Assembly (NCBI GenBank): GCA_016218095.1
Contig: JACREV010000092.1
Coordinates: 1-15,142, forward strand
Reading direction: 5' to 3'
DNA from: Deltaproteobacteria bacterium
GTDB taxonomy: Bacteria; Desulfobacterota; GWC2-55-46
DNA length: 15,142 nucleotides
Below, piece by piece: positions 7,578-14,343 of the stretch. The translations under genes were made by a program, and so were the position numbers. Each line of letters opens with the position of its first letter. Positions within the stretch are counted from its first letter, which is position 1. A model generated the notes under the pieces. The model made no database searches, was not told where the DNA came from, and saw nothing but the letters and a program-made list of their open reading frames with translations.

Positions 7578-7748
7578 CCTCCCCTTTACAAGGAGACCTT
7601 TGCATGAACCATAATGTCCGTATAAGATCAGTTTCTTGGAACTGGATTCCCGATTAAAACCTCGGGAATGACAAACAAAACAATACCGTCATCCCCGCGA
7701 AAGCGGGGATCCAGTGTCTTATGCAAAGGTCTCCTTTACAAGGGGAGG
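7578..7748 (+). repeat. Nested inverted repeat: 28-nt arms flanking a second palindromic unit
   Basis: Arm 7578-7605 (CCTCCCC...TTTGCAT) and arm 7721-7748 (ATGCAAA...GGGGAGG) are reverse complements at 25 of 28 positions; the mismatches lie in the TTTACAAGG core. The 115 nt between them hold a different repeat family (7641-7715). This looks like one repeat inserted within another or a compound element. Confidence 0.8.
7641..7715 (+). repeat. Head-to-head GTCAT[T/C]CCCG...CGGG[A/G]ATCCAGT repeat units
   Basis: ACTGGATTCCCG (7641-7652) with CGGGAATGAC (7663-7672) forms one hairpin. GTCATCCCCG (7688-7697) with CGGGGATCCAGT (7704-7715) forms another, with an 8-bp stem and GAAA loop. The two units are mirror images of each other, so the whole stretch can also pair end to end. 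This is a widely occurring intergenic repeat pattern. Confidence 0.85.
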
Positions 7749-7803
7749 CTGGGTGGGGTGATTTTAAGACGCAGAGGCCTCCCCCGACCCCCTTGTCAAG
7801 GAG
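7731..7803 (+). repeat. Third palindromic unit, CTCCTTTACAAGGGG type
   Basis: CTCCTTTACAAGGGG (7731-7745) and the reverse complement of 7789-7803 agree at 14 of 15 positions. The inner flanks (GGGTGGGG and CCTCCCCCGACC) continue partial pairing. The unit shares its left arm with the preceding nested repeat and ends about 40 nt before the larC start. Confidence 0.75.
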
Positions 7804-7844
7804 GGGAGTTAGCCCGATCCGATATTAATAGAAAAGGACCCTTG

Positions 7845-9032
7845 ATGCGCATCCTCTACCTCGACTGCCCCACCGGCGTAAGCGGGGACATGTTCCTCGC
7901 CTCGCTCATCGACCTCGGGGTCGATTATAAAGCCATTCTGAAAGAGCTCCGGAAGCTCCCGGTCGATAAAATAGAAGTCGACATCCGGAAAGAAATCCGG
8001 CACTCGATCACCGGCACGACCTTCCGGGTCAAGATGCATGAGTCCCACCACCACAGGACCTTCAGGGACATAAAAAAGATAATCACCAGGTCCAAGCTCT
8101 CTAAAGATGTAAAGGACTTGAGCGTGGCGATATTCAAGCTTATCGCCGAGGCCGAGGGCAGGGTCCACGGCATACCCCCCGACAAGGTCCACTTCCACGA
8201 GGTCGGGGCCATGGACTCTATCATCGACATCGTCGGCGCGGCGCTCGCAGTGACGTCCCTTAAGGTCGACAAGGTCTTCTGCTCGCCTGTACCGCTCGGC
8301 TCCGGCATGGCGGACACCATGCACGGGCGCATCCCGATACCCGCGCCGGCTACAGTCGAGATATTGAAGGGCGCTGCAGTCGCGGCCTCCGATATACCCT
8401 TTGAGCTCACGACCCCGACGGGCGCGGCTATTGTAAAGACCCTTGCCTCCTCCTTCGGCCCCATGCCCGCGATGGTCATAGAGGCGACCGGCTACGGCGC
8501 AGGCAAGAAAGACTTCAGGGAATCGGCGAATATGCTCCGCGCCTTCCTCGGCGTGAGCGCGGAGGATTCAGCCAACAAGTCAGAAGACGCCGAGCGCCTT
8601 ATTGTGCTGGAGACGAACATAGACGACATGACCCCGCAGATAGCGGGGTATCTGCTGGAGAAGCTCTTGAAGGCAGGCGCGCTCGAGAGCTTCTACACGC
8701 CGGTCGTCATGAAAAAAACGAGGCCCGGCATACTCCTTACGGTCCTTACGGACGAGACCCTGAAAAACACCCTCCTCGACATCATATTCCGGGAGTCCAC
8801 TTCCATCGGCGTGAGAACCTACCCTGTCGAGCGGCGCTGCCTTCCACGGAAGACCGTTAATGTGAAGACCAGGTATGGGACGATAAGGGCGAAGGTATCC
8901 TACAAGGACGGCCGCGTCGTGAACGCGCAACCCGAGTACGAGGACGCGAAGGCACTTGCCGAGAAAAAGGGCGCGCCTTTGAAAGAGGTGCTGGATGCCG
9001 CGCGCACGGCGCTTTCAGGCAAGAAAATCTGA
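7845..9032 (+). CDS. larC: LarC, nickel-pincer cofactor nickel insertase (single uninterrupted ORF)
   Basis: LarC inserts nickel into pyridinium-3,5-bisthiocarboxylic acid mononucleotide, the last step of the cofactor made by LarB, LarE and LarC. The 395 residues show the family N-terminus LYLDCPTGVSGDM (4-16), a His-rich stretch HESHHH (65-70) that may bind metal, KVHFHEVGAMDS (114-125), PIPAPATVEIL (164-174), ELTTPTGAAIV (187-197), ETNIDDMTPQ (256-265) and MKKTRPG (289-295). The ATG at 7845 is chosen because AAAAGGA (7832-7838) lies 6 nt upstream and the family begins with MRILYLDC. The frame stays open upstream to 7668 only because repeat DNA lacks stops. In Lactobacillus plantarum the gene is split into larC1/larC2 joined by frameshifting; here it is continuous. 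A histidine-rich cytosolic metal-handling role fits. LarE and LarA are not in the window. Confidence 0.94.
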   Translation: MRILYLDCPTGVSGDMFLASLIDLGVDYKAILKELRKLPVDKIEVDIRKEIRHSITGTTFRVKMHESHHHRTFRDIKKIITRSKLSKDVKDLSVAIFKLIAEAEGRVHGIPPDKVHFHEVGAMDSIIDIVGAALAVTSLKVDKVFCSPVPLGSGMADTMHGRIPIPAPATVEILKGAAVAASDIPFELTTPTGAAIVKTLASSFGPMPAMVIEATGYGAGKKDFRESANMLRAFLGVSAEDSANKSEDAERLIVLETNIDDMTPQIAGYLLEKLLKAGALESFYTPVVMKKTRPGILLTVLTDETLKNTLLDIIFRESTSIGVRTYPVERRCLPRKTVNVKTRYGTIRAKVSYKDGRVVNAQPEYEDAKALAEKKGAPLKEVLDAARTALSGKKI

Positions 9033-9056
9033 AACCCGATATAATTCAATCTGCGA

Positions 9057-9099
9057 TTGACTAAAGTCACTTAACTCATTATAATACCCGGCGTATAAT
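9057..9099 (+). promoter_or_regulatory. Two overlapping sigma-70 promoters for the MBL-fold hydrolase
   Basis: Promoter 1: TTGACT (9057-9062), 17 nt, TATAAT (9080-9085). Promoter 2: TTAACT (9071-9076), 17 nt, TATAAT (9094-9099). They are offset by 14 nt, and the second TATAATACC copies the first as a short direct repeat. Both point to the gene at 9174, with leaders of about 70-85 nt. Confidence 0.8.
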
Positions 9100-9173
9100 A
9101 CCGGCATAAGTGCGGGAAATCTTTCATAAAAGGCCGAGCCGTTGAAGAGAGCGATAGACAATAAGGGACTCCA

Positions 9174-10013
9174 ATGATCGTACGCTGCTGGGGCGCGAGG
9201 GGGTCCATAGCCGTATCAGGCAAGGAGTTCAACAAGTTCGGCGGCGACACGGCCTGCATCGAGGTGCGCTCCAACGCCGGCGACATCATCGTCATCGACG
9301 CGGGCACCGGAATAAGGGGCCTCGGCAATAACCTCATCCGCGAGGGTGCGAAAAACATAAACCTCCTCTTGACGCACGCGCACTGGGACCACCTCTCGGG
9401 GTTCCCCTTCTTCAAGCCGATCTACAGGAAAGATACCGAGATAAGGATCTTCGGGCCGCAGTCCACGCAGGACTCCCTCAAATCCATCATCTCAAAGACC
9501 ATGACCTCGCCCTACTTCCCCATAGAGCTCGAGGATATAAACGCCAAGATATCCTTCCTCGGCATGGGGCACAACAACTACTCGATAGGGGGGGTGAAGA
9601 TAAGCACCGTCCCCTTGAGCCACCCCAACCAGGGCGTCGGATACAGGCTCGAAGAGGACGGAAAGTCGTTCGTTTTCCTGACCGACAACGAGCTCAGCTA
9701 CCACCACCCGATAGGCCTCCTCTATGAAGCGTACGTGAAGTTCGCGAAGGACGCGGACTTGATGTTCCACGACGCCGAGTACAACAGGGAGGAGTACAAG
9801 GAGACGGTCGGCTGGGGCCACTCTGTATATCTCGACACCCTGAACCTCGCGCTCGACGCGAACGTCAAGGCCCTCGGGCTCTTCCACCACAACCAGGAGA
9901 GGACCGACGCCCAGGTCGAGAAGATAGAGGCCGAGTGCCAGAGGATTGCGGCCGAGAAGGGGTCGAAGATGAAGGTCTTTGCCGTGGCAACGGGCATGGA
10001 GATAAAGCTTTAA
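9174..10013 (+). CDS. MBL-fold metallo-hydrolase, WGARGS family
   Basis: This is a cytosolic metallo-beta-lactamase-fold hydrolase of 279 residues, with no signal peptide. It starts with CWGARGSIAVSG and FGGDTACIEV, characteristic of a stand-alone family related to PhnP and cyclic-nucleotide phosphodiesterases. Metal ligands are all visible: THAHWDH (67-73) with His68, His70, Asp72 and His73; then His150 (PLSHP), Asp171 (FLTDNE), Asp200 (FHDAEY), His216 (GWGHS) and His238 (FHHNQERTD). The start is supported by AAGGGA (9163-9168) 5 nt before the ATG and by two promoters upstream. It forms its own transcription unit after larC. The fold and metal site are certain. The substrate is not: a phosphodiester or cyclic nucleotide is plausible from the family, but I cannot choose. 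Confidence 0.9.
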   Translation: MIVRCWGARGSIAVSGKEFNKFGGDTACIEVRSNAGDIIVIDAGTGIRGLGNNLIREGAKNINLLLTHAHWDHLSGFPFFKPIYRKDTEIRIFGPQSTQDSLKSIISKTMTSPYFPIELEDINAKISFLGMGHNNYSIGGVKISTVPLSHPNQGVGYRLEEDGKSFVFLTDNELSYHHPIGLLYEAYVKFAKDADLMFHDAEYNREEYKETVGWGHSVYLDTLNLALDANVKALGLFHHNQERTDAQVEKIEAECQRIAAEKGSKMKVFAVATGMEIKL

Positions 10014-10358
10014 TCCGCGATAGAATCCGCCAGGGTTTTCCAGCCAGGACATTCCACACAAAAACTTCCTTTTTTCAATGCAAGTTCATAAGCGCCCTGA
10101 CGCAATGGAAAAAACACTTTTATCCGCCTTGCTATACTCTTGCTAAAAGCCTTTTTGCGCGCTCCGCGCGCTTATTCGCATGGGCCGAGCGCTTCCTTCC
10201 TCCCCCACCCACGGCCCTCAGGTCCCGGTTGTTTGCACGCCGAGCGCAAGCGTCTAATCTCCCTCGGCGCGCTCGCCTCTGCCGCCCTTAGGCGCTCTCC
10301 GCCATGCGCCGGTGTATTGGTAAAGACTGAACGAAAAATCTTTTTTGTTTTCAGAAAT

Positions 10359-10459
10359 CCCCAGGCATGGGGTGAGCGACCTTAAGGGAGGAAGCCATAT
10401 GAGCGAGCCGGGGAAGTAAAAAGGCGCGACAGCGCCCTAAGGGGCGAGCGGTCCTCGCC
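10359..10459 (+). other. Cluster of three hairpins with an internal Shine-Dalgarno-like site
   Basis: CCCCA-GGCA-TGGGG (about 10359-10372), GGCGC-GACA-GCGCC (10423-10436) and GGCGAG-CGGTC-CTCGCC (10443-10459) follow one another. Between the first two, GGGAGG stands 7 nt before an ATG that opens only a six-codon frame (MSEPGK, 10399-10419). GGCATGGGG (10364-10372) can alternatively pair with CCCCATGCC (10568-10576), which would enclose the other hairpins. No known riboswitch or RNA class was recognised. Confidence 0.35.
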
Positions 10460-10594
10460 GGACTGGCAAATACGTATCGGACAACTGTGCTTCAGGTAGA
10501 CTTAAGTGACCCGATTTGAAATTGGTTCCGCGCCGAGCGGGGGAGGGGGAGGACGACGGGAGCGAAGCCCCATGCCGAAAAAAAGCCCGGCAGG

Positions 10595-10638
10595 GCGCAA
10601 AAGGCCTTTTTGGGAAAGCGCGCAAAATGGCCTTTGGC
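10595..10638 (+). repeat. Imperfect 25-nt tandem duplication
   Basis: GCGCAAAAGGCCTTTTTGG starting at 10595 and GCGCAAAATGGCCTTTGGC starting at 10620 are near-identical copies 25 nt apart. They lie in the gene-poor interval and code for nothing recognisable. Confidence 0.6.
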
Positions 10639-10681
10639 AAAAGATTCGAATAGCCAACAAGCGCTATCCGGGTTACGAATT

Positions 10682-10708
10682 AAAAGGTTCAGGTTGCAAA
10701 CCTGAACC
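10682..10708 (-). terminator. Intrinsic terminator of the DUF4124 gene
   Basis: Read on the minus strand, GGTTCAGGTT (10708-10699), a 3-nt loop and AACCTGAACC (10695-10686) form a perfect 10-bp stem followed directly by TTTTAATT. It lies about 45 nt after the stop at 10751. A second hairpin (GTGAGAG/CTCTCAC, 10727-10754) overlaps the stop codon. Confidence 0.75.
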
Positions 10709-10750
10709 CGCATGAAAGTTTTTAATGTGAGAGGGAGAGATTCCTCTCTC

Positions 10751-11284
10751 TCACTCCCCCCTCACATCCCTCGGCACCCCGGCGATCGCGGCCCTGCGCC
10801 TGAGCTCGCCTATCTCATCGACGAGCTTCGAGAGCCGCTCCCGGTCCTCGGGGAGCTCCTTCTTGTACCTCGTGTAGGTCTCGACGTCGTCAGAGGCGTA
10901 TATCTGGCCGAAGCGCCTGCCGCCCTCATAGACGTCTATGAACTGCTGTTTTGCCGCGATGCCGCTCTCGATGTTCCGTCTCTCCTCGAACCTCTTCGTA
11001 AAGGTCTGTCTCCACCACTCGAGCGGATGGTCGCCGTAGAGCTCCTCGGCCCTCCCCTCCCTCGGAGGCTCGACACGAAGGATTATCTCCTTCTCCTCCT
11101 TAGGCGGCGGGGGCGCGCTCTCTTCGATTATCTGCACCCGGTCCCTGTACCTGTCCGGGATGTTCTCGGGCCTGTCGGTTATGTGCACGACGCCATCGCT
11201 GTCCTTCCACTGGTAGAGCTTGGCAAAGGCGGGGGACGCGGAAAATACGATGAGCGCGATCAGGACGGCTGTTAATGGCTTCAT
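10751..11284 (-). CDS. Small secreted DUF4124-domain protein
   Basis: This is a 177-residue exported protein. MKPLTAVLIALIVFSASPAFA is a clear Sec signal peptide with cleavage expected after AFA, just before KLYQWKDSDGVVHITDRP, the hallmark of DUF4124 (a short beta domain of unknown role). A Pro/Glu/Lys-rich linker (about 56-75) leads to a charged, mostly helical C-terminal half with EWWRQTF and many Arg/Glu residues. The ATG at 11284 is chosen over an in-frame ATG at 11323: AAGGAG lies 6 nt upstream of it, the signal peptide starts there, and the predicted transcription start (about 11322) lies at the longer version's first codon. It follows comEC by 61 nt, with its own promoter and a terminator behind it. 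Function is unknown; DUF4124 proteins occur in the cell envelope. Confidence 0.85.
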   Translation of the reverse strand: MKPLTAVLIALIVFSASPAFAKLYQWKDSDGVVHITDRPENIPDRYRDRVQIIEESAPPPPKEEKEIILRVEPPREGRAEELYGDHPLEWWRQTFTKRFEERRNIESGIAAKQQFIDVYEGGRRFGQIYASDDVETYTRYKKELPEDRERLSKLVDEIGELRRRAAIAGVPRDVRGE

Positions 11285-11328
11285 GGAGGCTCCTTGCGCT
11301 TTGTAGCCTTGATTTAATTGCATGACAG

Positions 11329-11357
11329 ATTATACTTCAGGGGATTCAAGGGGTCAA
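11329..11357 (-). promoter_or_regulatory. Sigma-70 promoter of the DUF4124 gene, -35 inside comEC
   Basis: On the minus strand TTGACC (11357-11352), a 17-nt spacer and TATAAT (11334-11329) predict a start near 11322 and a leader of about 38 nt. The -35 hexamer lies within the last codons of comEC. Confidence 0.75.
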
Positions 11358-13763
11358 ATAGCCGCGGACTTGAAGCCCGTTGCCATCGGTCTCGATTGTG
11401 ACTGCGCCGTCCTTATCGGTCCTTATGACCCGGGCCTTGATCGCCGAGTACCTATCGAGCGTCTCTTTATTCGGGAAACCGAACCTGTTGTTCCTCCCGG
11501 CTGATACTACCACCACCGAGGGGCGGACCTTTTCGAGAAATTTCAACCCTGACGAGCCCTTTGAGCCATGGTGCGGGGCCTTAAGCACTGTGGCCCGCGG
11601 GTTGTTCTTGACGAGCTCCCCTTCGCCTTCCTCTCCTATGTCGCCGGTAAAGAGGATGCTCTCATTCCCGTAGGTGAGCCTCAGCACAAGCGACATGTTG
11701 TTCGTATCATAGCCGTAGTCCTTGAGCGGATGGAGCGCCTCCACCTTTACCCCGCCTATCTCCCGTACCGGGGGCCCATTGCCCCGGCCTATGGTCCTGA
11801 TCGATACGCCCCGCTCCGAGAGGCTCTCCCCGAGGCCCCTGAGCCCCCCGACGCCGTTCCACCAGAACTCGTTGACTCCGAAGTTTTCCGCGATGAACCT
11901 GAGCCCCCCGATGTGGTCGAGCTGTGCGTGGCTTGCGACCATGTAGTCTATCGAATCTATCTTCCTCGACCAGAGGAAAGGGGCTACTATCCTTTCTCCG
12001 GCATCGAATTCGGTTTTAAAACCCCCGCCGCCGTCGATGAGCATCCGTTTGCCGTCCGGGAACTCTATCAGGGCCGATTCCCCCTGCCCCACGCTTATGA
12101 ATGTCGCCCTTAAGCTCCCGTCGCCCGTGGCCTTGTACTTCCAGTAACCGAGGTCCGCAAGGATGGCGACAAAAACGCATATGGCGATATAGGCGAAAAG
12201 ACGAGACCGCCTGATGTTCACAAGCGCTATCAGAAGCGCGTAGAAGAGAATGATCTCAAGGAGGGTCGGCGTCGTAACCCTTATGGACGAGAGCGGGAGG
12301 GATGAGAAAAACCCTATTACCCCCGCCATGACCTCGAAGAGCAGGCCTGAGAGCCTTAAAATCACATCCGCGGGCCATTGCCAGAGGAACGAGAGGAACG
12401 AAGAGATGAAGAGGAGCGGGATGATGAGCCCTGAAACGGGCACGGCTATCATGTTCGCGACGAGCCCCGCCAGCGACACCATATTGAAGTGCCATGCCAC
12501 GAGCGGGGCTGTCGCAAGGCTCGCCGAGACCGTCACAAGGAGCGCCGGGGCTATATTGTAATTCCACCTCCTTATGAATAGCGCCTCTCTTTTTCCCTTC
12601 GGTCCGTCGTCGGAAATCTCAAGGTATTTCCGGAGCCTGGGGACAAGGTAGATTATCCCGGCGACCGAAGCGAACGAGAGCTGGAAGGATAAGTCCCACG
12701 CGCTATGAGGATAGGCGAGCACCATGGCCGCGCCCGCGAGGGCAAGTATGTTGAAGTAGTCCCTCCCCCTGTTCAGCATGAACGTCGCGATGAACGCCGC
12801 GACCATTATGACCGCCCTCTCCGCGGGCACGGGAAAGCCGGAGAGAAGCCCGTAGACCATGACCGGGCCGAGTGAGAGGCCCATGGCGAGCTTTCTCGCG
12901 TTAAAGACAAGAAGAGCGCGCTCGGAGAGCTTTATAAGCGATAAAAACAGCCTGTAGAAAAAGAACGCGACGATGCCGGCGTGCAGGCCCGAGATGGAAA
13001 GGATGTGCGCGGTCCCTGTCCTGGCGAACGCCTCGCGGAGCCCCTTCTCTATCCCCCTCTGCTCGCCTATGATGAGGGCCTTCAACGGCTCCTTGTGCCT
13101 CGTGTTGCTTCCGTCTATGAACCCCCTTATCCGCGCCCTTAAATTCTCGACCCATTTTGACGGACCATCGCCCTCCTCGATATTGCGGACGAGCAGGCCG
13201 TCCTTTACATAGGCGGTCGCGTAGATGCCCTTTCGTTTGAGCTGTGACGCGTAGTCGAACTCGCCGGGGTTCCCGAAGCTGAAGGGCTCATTGATGCGCC
13301 CGATAAACCCCGCGTAGTCGCCTTTCGTGACGGAATCCACGTGCCCCTCGATCGTTACAAGCGCCTTGCCGGTCGCCTCCTTCCAGGCCGCGCCTGATAA
13401 TACCCTGCCGGCCTCTATCTCAAAGCGCGTCCTCTCGTTCGAGTACTCCGGCCCCTGCAGGATGCGCCCCTCGAAGGCGATACCCGGAGAGTCCCGGTCT
13501 CCAGATTGTTGGATGAAGTTTTTTATGTGGTACGCGGGAAGCTCTGGTCTTATGTAAGGGGTTATGAGGAGTACGCCTATGACGAAGAAGGGCGGCGCGA
13601 CCGTTACCCACATGAGCCGCCGCAAGGGCCTTGCGAGAGAAATCAATAATGGGGCGAGCGATAGGGCAAAGAGGAAATAGCTTTCGCTGTCCTTAAGCTC
13701 GACATACGGCGCAAGGAGGGTTCCGACGATGAGTGATATGAAGACCGGGACAAGGGGGCGCAT
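11346..13763 (-). CDS. comEC: ComEC/Rec2-family DNA uptake channel protein
   Basis: ComEC is the inner-membrane channel that brings single-stranded DNA into the cytoplasm during natural transformation. The 805 residues have the full architecture: N-terminal membrane helices (about 1-70); an OB-fold DUF4131 domain (about 90-195); the multi-helix competence domain with GEQRGI (233-238), ISGLHAG (257-263), PVPAERAVIM (311-320) and further helices to about 540; and a C-terminal metallo-beta-lactamase domain with SVGQGESALIEF (557-568), SHAQLDHIGG (611-620), FTGDIG (705-710) and KAPHHGS (728-734). The second metal-motif position is Gln614 where Asp or His is common. The ATG at 13763 fits the family start (MRPLVPV); its ribosome-binding site is weak. 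No other competence gene is nearby. Intact length and motifs suggest a functional protein. Confidence 0.93.
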   Translation of the reverse strand: MRPLVPVFISLIVGTLLAPYVELKDSESYFLFALSLAPLLISLARPLRRLMWVTVAPPFFVIGVLLITPYIRPELPAYHIKNFIQQSGDRDSPGIAFEGRILQGPEYSNERTRFEIEAGRVLSGAAWKEATGKALVTIEGHVDSVTKGDYAGFIGRINEPFSFGNPGEFDYASQLKRKGIYATAYVKDGLLVRNIEEGDGPSKWVENLRARIRGFIDGSNTRHKEPLKALIIGEQRGIEKGLREAFARTGTAHILSISGLHAGIVAFFFYRLFLSLIKLSERALLVFNARKLAMGLSLGPVMVYGLLSGFPVPAERAVIMVAAFIATFMLNRGRDYFNILALAGAAMVLAYPHSAWDLSFQLSFASVAGIIYLVPRLRKYLEISDDGPKGKREALFIRRWNYNIAPALLVTVSASLATAPLVAWHFNMVSLAGLVANMIAVPVSGLIIPLLFISSFLSFLWQWPADVILRLSGLLFEVMAGVIGFFSSLPLSSIRVTTPTLLEIILFYALLIALVNIRRSRLFAYIAICVFVAILADLGYWKYKATGDGSLRATFISVGQGESALIEFPDGKRMLIDGGGGFKTEFDAGERIVAPFLWSRKIDSIDYMVASHAQLDHIGGLRFIAENFGVNEFWWNGVGGLRGLGESLSERGVSIRTIGRGNGPPVREIGGVKVEALHPLKDYGYDTNNMSLVLRLTYGNESILFTGDIGEEGEGELVKNNPRATVLKAPHHGSKGSSGLKFLEKVRPSVVVVSAGRNNRFGFPNKETLDRYSAIKARVIRTDKDGAVTIETDGNGLQVRGYLTP

Positions 13764-13806
13764 CTATTCAATCGATTCGGCGATCAGGCCTGCCTGTTTT
13801 TAACCG

Positions 13807-13835
13807 AATATACCATGCAAACGGATTGCACTAAA
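13807..13835 (-). promoter_or_regulatory. Extended -10 promoter candidate for comEC
   Basis: On the minus strand TGG-TATATT (TATATT at 13812-13807) forms an extended -10, with a weak TTTAGT 17 nt upstream. The predicted start, near 13800, gives a leader of about 37 nt before the ATG at 13763. Confidence 0.5.
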
Positions 13836-13899
13836 TGCGAAATTTATAAATTAAAACAATCGGGATAAAACCACGCATGGCTTTTTAATCATTTCAACC

Positions 13900-13922
13900 A
13901 AAACGCCCCACGCCGAGGGGCG
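13900..13922 (-). terminator. Possible terminator of the zinc-ribbon microprotein gene
   Basis: On the minus strand CGCCCC (13922-13917), a 7-nt loop and GGGGCG (13909-13904) are followed by TTTTGGTTG. The stem is GC-rich but the T-run is short. It lies about 80 nt after the stop at 14002. Confidence 0.5.
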
Positions 13923-14001
13923 GGTTCAAGAGAACGCCTAATATACCGCACATGGGATTTTACGATAATAGCCGGTTCTCTCTCTATCTGCGCTTACCAT
14001 C

Positions 14002-14133
14002 TCAAAGCCCATAGCAACGATCCCATTTGAGGTCATCGTCCTCCTTATTACAGTCTTTACAAATTTTTTCTTCCCCTATCGCCTGAACGCACTTGCACTC
14101 GGTGCAGGTATAAATCTTATGTTCACACGTCAT
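14002..14133 (-). CDS. Cysteine-rich zinc-ribbon-like microprotein, 43 residues
   Basis: This short frame encodes MTCEHKIYTCTECKCVQAIG followed by EEKICKDCNKEDDDLKWDRC and YGL. Seven cysteines stand out: C10-x2-C13 and C25-x2-C28 have the spacing of a small zinc ribbon, with C3, C15 and C40 extra. AAAGGGA lies 5 nt upstream of the ATG (14145-14139). An in-frame ATG at 14154 would add MPKKGNV but has no ribosome-binding site. Evidence for a real gene: start, Shine-Dalgarno site, paired CxxC motifs, acidic C-terminus and a terminator-like hairpin downstream, all within otherwise empty DNA. It lies between the ABC permease and comEC, all on the minus strand. I do not recognise the family. Binding zinc or iron is an inference; function is unknown. 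Confidence 0.62.
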   Translation of the reverse strand: MTCEHKIYTCTECKCVQAIGEEKICKDCNKEDDDLKWDRCYGL

Positions 14134-14224
14134 AACGTTCCCTTTCTTTGGCATTATCGCAGGGAGTGGGGGAATCGAAGCGACCCTCCGCGAACAGGCA
14201 TATATCTGCGGAATAAAAATTCAA

Positions 14225-14256
14225 GCCGCCGACTTGTCATTTTCAATACCGGCGGC
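14225..14256 (-). terminator. Possible terminator downstream of the ABC permease
   Basis: On the minus strand GCCGCCG (14256-14250) pairs perfectly with CGGCGGC (14231-14225) around an 18-nt loop, followed by TTGAATTTTTATT. The large loop and offset T-run make it a moderate candidate. It lies about 90 nt beyond the permease stop. Confidence 0.45.
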
Positions 14257-14343
14257 GATTCGGTAAGCGGCAACATATAACGGGATGATCAAGGCATAAA
14301 ATGTCCATAGAGGCGGCATCATGTCAGCAGTGAAGCGGCTCGC

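Larger units (their letters stand above)
10014..10750. other. Gene-poor interval with hairpins, direct repeats and a possible promoter
   Basis: I find no convincing protein or tRNA gene in these 737 nt; the short open frames have no family features. Visible structure: an extended -10 (TGCTATACT, 10130-10138) without a good -35; GCGCG/CGCGC just after it; CGCCGAG/CTCGGCG in the 10230-10270 area; three hairpins at 10359-10459; an imperfect 25-nt tandem repeat (10595-10638); and a minus-strand terminator at 10682-10708. The content could be degenerate repeats or an unrecognised structured RNA. Confidence 0.6.

Noticed and set aside
7668..7844. Upstream start for larC (adds 59 residues)
   Set aside because: The extra codons are repeat DNA; the ATG at 7845 has AAAAGGA 6 nt upstream and begins with the conserved family N-terminus.
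7466..7844. CRISPR array
   Set aside because: The repeats are different palindromic families in inverted orientation, not regularly spaced direct repeats with unique spacers.
10640..10670. TTCGAAT in the gene-poor interval as a tRNA T-loop
   Set aside because: No flanking stem or acceptor arm is present.
10437..10715. Overlapping short frames in the gene-poor interval
   Set aside because: Translations are Arg/Pro/Ser-rich, have no start signals and correspond to repeats and hairpins.
11285..11323. Longer start for the DUF4124 protein
   Set aside because: It would place 13 residues before the signal peptide, and its first codon falls at the predicted transcription start.
14160..14210. tRNA-like 3' end on the minus strand (TTCGATTCCCCCACTCCC)
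   Set aside because: The T-stem does not pair and no anticodon or acceptor arm can be built, so neither a tRNA nor a clear attachment site is supported.
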